In this document: in pieces, positions 6,442 through 10,955 of the stretch
Numbering within the stretch: the first letter of the stretch is position 1
How the letters are laid out: each line of letters starts with the position of its first letter
Assembly: GCA_013336205.1 (NCBI GenBank)
Contig: JAAXUD010000047.1
Location: 1 to 10,955 of the forward strand
From: Lentimicrobium sp.
GTDB taxonomy: Bacteria; Bacteroidota; Bacteroidia; Bacteroidales; Lentimicrobiaceae
DNA: 10,955 nt
Direction: 5' to 3'
Notes under the pieces: generated by a model
Seen by the model: the letters and a program-made list of their open reading frames with translations, nothing else
What the model was told of the DNA's origin: nothing
The model's database searches: none
Position numbers and translations under genes: made by a program

Positions 6442-8862
6442 TTATTCATATTTGATCGAATTAACAGGATTGGAAGTTGCTGCCTTGATAGCATGGAAAC
6501 TCACCGATAATATCGCTACCAGCATCGATGCAAGCCCTGACAACAGGTAGGTGATCCAGGTAATTTCTGTATGATAGGCAAAATTACCCAGCCAGTCGTT
6601 GAGGAAGTAGTGCGCGATGGGAATAGCCACTGCACATGCAATCAATACCAGAATAACTGACTCGCGGTACAACATCCTTAATATTGCTTCTACCGAGGAG
6701 CCCAATACCTTGCGAATACCTATCTCTTTCGATCTTTGCATAGCTATAAAAGAGGAAAGGCCCAGCAAACCTAATAAAGCTATAAATATTGATAATGCAG
6801 AAAAAGTTGCAAATACAGTCCCAAGCTTTGATTCTGACTGGTATTTGCTTTCATAATCCTTATCCAGAAAGTAGTAATCGAAGGGCCGATTGGCCCCAAA
6901 CTGGTTCCACTTTTTACTGATGTAATCCATTGTTGCCTCGGTATAATCCTGTTTTAGCCTGATTAACAAAATATTGGAGGGGAAATCCGGGATAAACATC
7001 ACCAAAGGTTCTACTTTATTATGCAACGAAGTGAAATTGAAATCTTTAACTACCCCGATAACTTTAAGCATACGACCACCGGTACCATCCAGTTCAAACC
7101 CAAAATGGATTTTTTTACCGATGGCATTTTTCCCCCAACCCATCGCAGCTGCGGTAGCCTCGTTTATTATGACCGCTTCAAGTTTGTCAGTACCCATTTC
7201 ACGATTAAAGGTTCTGCCGGCAACAAAATCCAGTTTCAGCAGTTCAGGGAAATTATAATCACAGGGAATCAGGTTTAAGGCATATTCCTGCATCTTATTG
7301 TCTTTCTCAACTCTCATTACCTGGATACCATTCTGACCTCCGGGAACACCATTCGACATGCTGGCCGCAAGTATCGAAGGGTTCTGAAGTAATTCCTCCC
7401 TGAACTTGTCAATCTTTTTTCTGAAAGTAGTGTCCTGAATTTCAACGACCATTACATTGTTTTTATCGAATCCCAGGTCAGCGTTTCGCATAAAACTTAA
7501 CTGGTTGTATATCACTATAGTTCCGGTTATCATGATAACAGAAATTACAAGCTGAAATGTAACAAGCCCTTTCCTTAACCAGCTGCCCTTGATACCGGTT
7601 TGTAATTTCCCTTTGAGTACCATGGCTGGCTGGAAGGAAGACAGTACCAACGCCGGATAGATTCCGGAAAGTAATCCTGTTAGCAATCCAATGCCTACAA
7701 TTCCCACCAATATGCCGGGGTCAGTAAGCAGGCTGAATGTTAATTTTTTGCCTGACAATTCATTGAAAGCAGGCAGTAATAGCTGAATTAATGCAAAAGA
7801 TAAGATCAAGGCTGCCACAGAAAGTAAAACACTTTCGCTGAGGAATTGAAACGCAAGTTGACCACGGTTGGCTCCGACTACTTTTCTAAGTCCAACTTCT
7901 CTTGCCCTGTTTGTAGCCCTGGCAGTGGCAAGGTTCATGTAATTAATTGATGCCAATAGCAAAATAAAAATTGCTACTGCCGCAAATACATAAATATAGG
8001 CCATATTTCCAACAGGCCTGTCGGCCGAAAGCTTTGACGTATGGTGTATTTTATCAAGACGGGTAGTGAGTAAGTCGAAAGAAGCATTCAGCTGATCGCC
8101 AATCTCTTTCATGTATTTATTGTAAACAGAGGGGAACTTTGCCTGAACAGTTTCGATTGATGAATTGGGCTTAAGAAGTATGTAACTGTAGAAATTCACA
8201 TTCCAGAATGCGATTGGCTCCAGGCTGTTGAATCGTTCATATCCAAAAAGTTTTGCCAGTGTATTCATTGACATCAACATATCAAACTTAAGATGCGTAT
8301 TGTCTGGCAGGTCGTCAAAAACACCGGTTACTTTAAAGGAATTTCCATTTCCGGTTAAGAGTGTTTTTCCATAGGCTTGCTCAGCTCCAAAGTATTTCTG
8401 TGCTGTGCTCTTACTCAGTATGATGGTAAAGGGTTCGTTGAGTGCCTTCGCAGGATTACCTTCAGAGAATTTCAGTGTAAAAATTTCAGGGGCAGCTGAA
8501 TCGGCAAAATAGATATTTTTTTCGTAAAACTCTTTTTCGTTGTATTTGATAACTGCATTGTCATTTGAAGCAAAGCGGCAGATTTTTTCGATTTCAGGAA
8601 ATTCAATTTTTAAAGCTGGCGCTAAGGCCGCGGAACTTACAGCAAACCTGTCGTGTTTATTGTTGATGGTAAAGTCTCCTTCGAGCCTGTATATTCGTTC
8701 ATGATTTGCAAAATGCTTGTCATAGCCCAACTCATCATTGATATAGAGCAGAATAAAGAAAGTCACGGTCAACCCCAGGGTAAGCCCAAGAATATTGATG
8801 ATGGAATAAAATTTATTTCTGCTGAAGTTACGCCTTGCGCTTCTTATATAATTGCTGATCAT
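6442..8862 (-). CDS. ABC transporter permease, MacB/FtsX type (complete)
   Basis: This 806-residue inner-membrane protein has the duplicated architecture common in Bacteroidota: TM helix (about 20-41), MacB-like periplasmic domain (about 45-245), FtsX core with helices near 288-306, 342-362 and 383-405, a TM (about 432-453), second periplasmic domain (about 455-660), and second FtsX core (about 685-795). Paired coupling-helix motifs REVGLRKVVGA (321-331) and KEIGIRKVLGS (712-722) follow the TM segments and would contact an ATPase. Relatives work with a separate MacB/LolD-type ATPase in efflux, lipoprotein or peptide handling. No ATPase is encoded in the window, so substrate and direction are open. 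The ATG at 8860-8862 begins a typical MISNYIRSARRNFSRNKFYS start. The gene lies 64 bp downstream of a paralogous permease on the same strand, probably in one operon. Confidence 0.9.
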   Translation of the reverse strand: MISNYIRSARRNFSRNKFYSIINILGLTLGLTVTFFILLYINDELGYDKHFANHERIYRLEGDFTINNKHDRFAVSSAALAPALKIEFPEIEKICRFASNDNAVIKYNEKEFYEKNIYFADSAAPEIFTLKFSEGNPAKALNEPFTIILSKSTAQKYFGAEQAYGKTLLTGNGNSFKVTGVFDDLPDNTHLKFDMLMSMNTLAKLFGYERFNSLEPIAFWNVNFYSYILLKPNSSIETVQAKFPSVYNKYMKEIGDQLNASFDLLTTRLDKIHHTSKLSADRPVGNMAYIYVFAAVAIFILLLASINYMNLATARATNRAREVGLRKVVGANRGQLAFQFLSESVLLSVAALILSFALIQLLLPAFNELSGKKLTFSLLTDPGILVGIVGIGLLTGLLSGIYPALVLSSFQPAMVLKGKLQTGIKGSWLRKGLVTFQLVISVIMITGTIVIYNQLSFMRNADLGFDKNNVMVVEIQDTTFRKKIDKFREELLQNPSILAASMSNGVPGGQNGIQVMRVEKDNKMQEYALNLIPCDYNFPELLKLDFVAGRTFNREMGTDKLEAVIINEATAAAMGWGKNAIGKKIHFGFELDGTGGRMLKVIGVVKDFNFTSLHNKVEPLVMFIPDFPSNILLIRLKQDYTEATMDYISKKWNQFGANRPFDYYFLDKDYESKYQSESKLGTVFATFSALSIFIALLGLLGLSSFIAMQRSKEIGIRKVLGSSVEAILRMLYRESVILVLIACAVAIPIAHYFLNDWLGNFAYHTEITWITYLLSGLASMLVAILSVSFHAIKAATSNPVNSIKYE

Positions 8863-8926
8863 AAAGCAGTATTTTAGGGTTGTTTTTTATGTTTTGGTCA
8901 GTTCAACTGTTGTTCATTTTACCGTT
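8863..8926. other. Short spacer between tandem permease genes
   Basis: This 64-bp spacer has no minus-strand TAnnTTTG element and no terminator-like hairpin; only a short palindrome, CAGTT-C-AACTG, is present. Absence of both signals supports read-through from the upstream permease into the downstream one. Confidence 0.4.
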
Positions 8927-10955
8927 TTATTCATACTTAAGTGTTGATGCAGGATTTTGTCCTGATGCTTTATAGGCCCTGATGCTGGTTATCAGCACTG
9001 TGAGCACAAGTGAAACAAGACCTGAAATAAGGAAGTAATGCCATTTGATTTCAGTATGATAGGCAAAGGAAAGAAGCCAGTATTCAATAATGAAATAGGT
9101 AAGCGGCCATGCGATTATGATACTTAAAGCAACAAGTTTAAGATATCCGGTTGTCAGAAGTCGTATCATCTGGAATGTTTCAGCGCCCAATACTTTTCTG
9201 ATACCGATTTCGCGGGTGCGCTGGGCAGCCATAAAGGAAACCAGCCCGAACAATCCCATAGCAGCAATCAGAATAGTCAGCACTGAGAGAATTGCTGATG
9301 CTTTTCCAAGGTATTCTTCACTGCTGTATAGTTTGTCAAGTTCATTCCGAAGTAATTTATACTCGAATGGCCTGCCGGGTGCAAATTCGTCCCATGTTTC
9401 CTTAATCCCTGCAATTGCTGATTCTGATTTCCCTGCTTCAAATTTTACAGCCAGGAAATTTGTATATGCATTTATCTCACGAGGGTCTTCTTTAAGATTT
9501 AATACGAGTGGCCCGGCTTGACTATGCAATGAGCTGGCATTAAAGTTTTTAAAAACGCCAACTACTTTTTCGTTTCCTGTTCTCGAAACGAACTTTTTTC
9601 CAATGGCTTGTTCATTTGATTTCCATCCTAAATGTTTAACCATTGCTTCATTTATCAGGATAGATTCCATTCCATCCGTTTTACTTTTTTTAAAGTAGTT
9701 GCGACCAGCTAAAATTTCTATTTCAAATACATCAATAAAATCATCACGCACAACCAGGGCAGGATAAAATTGCCATTTACCTTCCGGATAACCTTCGGGC
9801 CTGAATTCATGATTATTGTGGTCAGTGCCAACAATATAGTCTACCGCTGTTACACCTGATATTCCTGATTTTTGCAGGAGTTCCGCTTTAAACAATTCGT
9901 ATTGTTTTGCAACAGGCGACCTGGTTACAGGAATTATCAGAATATTGTCCTTCTTAAATCCAAGCCCTGCATTTCTCATAAAGCTTAGCTGGTCGAAAGC
10001 GATCATTGATGCAGTTATTAGCATGACAGATAAGCTAAACTGGAGTACAACCAGCACTTTACGGCCAAATAAATGACCGGATGAATGTTGGTTGGTGCCT
10101 TTGAGTACTTTTAGCGGATTGAACCCGGATTGGTAAAATGCCGGATATAATCCAGACAGGATTCCTGTACCAAGCCACAATAATACAATGCGGAAGGCAA
10201 ATGCACTCTGGTATAGGTAGCCTGATTTAATCTCTTTCCCGGAAAAGGAATTAAAGGCCGGAAGCGTTAGTTCAATCAGCGCCAGTGCAATTATCATGGC
10301 AATCAGTGTAATTAAAAGCGATTCGCCGAGATATTGCAGAACAAGTTGTTTTGTTGTCGCTCCTGAGACTTTTCGTATGGCAGTTTCACGTGAACGACGG
10401 GTAGCAAACGCAGTTGACAGGTTAATGTAGTTTATGCATGCGATCAGCAAAATGAAAAGTGCAACTGCAGTGAGGATATGAATATGGGAAATGTTGCCGT
10501 TCGGTTCGATCTCATAATCCAGTGATGACCTTAAGTGGATATCGGCCAGTGGCTGAATACCGAGGGTAATATGATCCTTCTCGGCATCATAAAAGTACTT
10601 TTCTGTAAAGATGGGCAATTGTTTTTTCAGTTCATTGGGGTTTGCCTCGTCTTTTAATACTACATAGGTCCAAAAAGGGTTGTAAACCCAGGTAGGTGGC
10701 ATTGCCCCACCCCACAGCATACGCAGGGTTGAAAGTGAAACCAGGAAATCATATTTGAAATGAGACTGAGGAGGCGTATCAGCAATCAGTCCGGTAATGG
10801 TTATATTGGTTTTCCCCTCTAGTTTAATAATTTTACCGATGGGGTCACTGTTTCCAAAATACCGCTTTGCTGTTGATTCTGTTATTAATGCAGTAAAAGG
10901 GGCTGATAAAGTTTCTTTGGGATTTCCGTTCAGGATGCTGACATCAAAAACACCG
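8927..10955 (-). CDS. ABC transporter permease, MacB/FtsX type (5' end beyond window)
   Basis: This is a paralogue of the neighbouring permease. The frame stays open to the right edge: 78 codons lie before the internal ATG at 10720. They read as the end of the first periplasmic domain (GVFDVSILNGNPKETLSAPF, then TESTAKRYFGNSDPIGK), matching FTLKFSEGNPAKALNEPF and STAQKYFGAEQAYGK in the neighbour. So 675 residues are visible and about 125, including the first TM, are missing. It shows both FtsX cores, with coupling motifs RETAIRKVSGA and REIGIRKVLGA, and ends in SGQNPASTLKYE, like the neighbour's SNPVNSIKYE. The paralogues are diverged, so this is an old duplication or two subunits of a heteromeric transporter. 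It is transcribed before the 806-residue permease. The ATPase and any membrane-fusion partner may lie farther right, outside the window. Confidence 0.9.
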   Translation of the reverse strand, partial: GVFDVSILNGNPKETLSAPFTALITESTAKRYFGNSDPIGKIIKLEGKTNITITGLIADTPPQSHFKYDFLVSLSTLRMLWGGAMPPTWVYNPFWTYVVLKDEANPNELKKQLPIFTEKYFYDAEKDHITLGIQPLADIHLRSSLDYEIEPNGNISHIHILTAVALFILLIACINYINLSTAFATRRSRETAIRKVSGATTKQLVLQYLGESLLITLIAMIIALALIELTLPAFNSFSGKEIKSGYLYQSAFAFRIVLLWLGTGILSGLYPAFYQSGFNPLKVLKGTNQHSSGHLFGRKVLVVLQFSLSVMLITASMIAFDQLSFMRNAGLGFKKDNILIIPVTRSPVAKQYELFKAELLQKSGISGVTAVDYIVGTDHNNHEFRPEGYPEGKWQFYPALVVRDDFIDVFEIEILAGRNYFKKSKTDGMESILINEAMVKHLGWKSNEQAIGKKFVSRTGNEKVVGVFKNFNASSLHSQAGPLVLNLKEDPREINAYTNFLAVKFEAGKSESAIAGIKETWDEFAPGRPFEYKLLRNELDKLYSSEEYLGKASAILSVLTILIAAMGLFGLVSFMAAQRTREIGIRKVLGAETFQMIRLLTTGYLKLVALSIIIAWPLTYFIIEYWLLSFAYHTEIKWHYFLISGLVSLVLTVLITSIRAYKASGQNPASTLKYE

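Noticed and set aside
9117..9521. A 134-codon plus-strand frame within the right-hand permease
   Set aside because: It is an antisense shadow of clear FtsX and MacB-like coding sequence.

Overview
The window reads like a chromosomal segment from a member of the Bacteroidota. Start codons lack Shine-Dalgarno sequences. A Bacteroidota-type -7 element (TAnnTTTG) sits shortly before the TetR gene. The gene content also fits: a propeller/Y_Y_Y/LytS-type sensor kinase and tandem ~800-residue MacB/FtsX-like permeases.

Layout. (1) 1-328 has no gene but carries a cluster of degenerate TGTC(N)CGGTA-like repeats. (2) 329-~1311 is the 5' part of a group II intron: ribozyme 5' domains followed by the first ~100 residues of its reverse transcriptase. 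The 5' splice site is well supported, with GTGTG at 329-333, a first domain I stem, and a perfect 6-bp IBS1/EBS1 match (323-328 with 693-698). (3) At about 1311 the reverse transcriptase stops abruptly and continues in frame into a two-component sensor kinase that has lost its own N-terminus, giving one 682-codon chimeric reading frame (1003-3051). (4) A dicarboxylate/amino acid:cation symporter gene (3057-4280, minus) converges on the kinase with a 5-bp gap. (5) After a 354-bp intergenic region with candidate promoters come a TetR-like regulator (4635-5252) and a tRNA-dihydrouridine synthase (5336-6352), both on plus. (6) The right third holds two tandem paralogous ABC transporter permeases on minus. 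One is complete (6442-8862). The other runs off the right edge (8927-10955).

How they fit together. The kinase, symporter and TetR/Dus genes show no obvious shared pathway. The two permeases are probably co-transcribed and belong to an export or lipoprotein-handling ABC system whose ATPase is not in the window. The most unusual object is the in-frame junction of an intron-encoded reverse transcriptase with a sensor kinase. It looks like a rearrangement scar or an assembly join across a multicopy intron, not a designed new system, but it is checkable. No CRISPR array, tRNA, rRNA or complete mobile element was seen.
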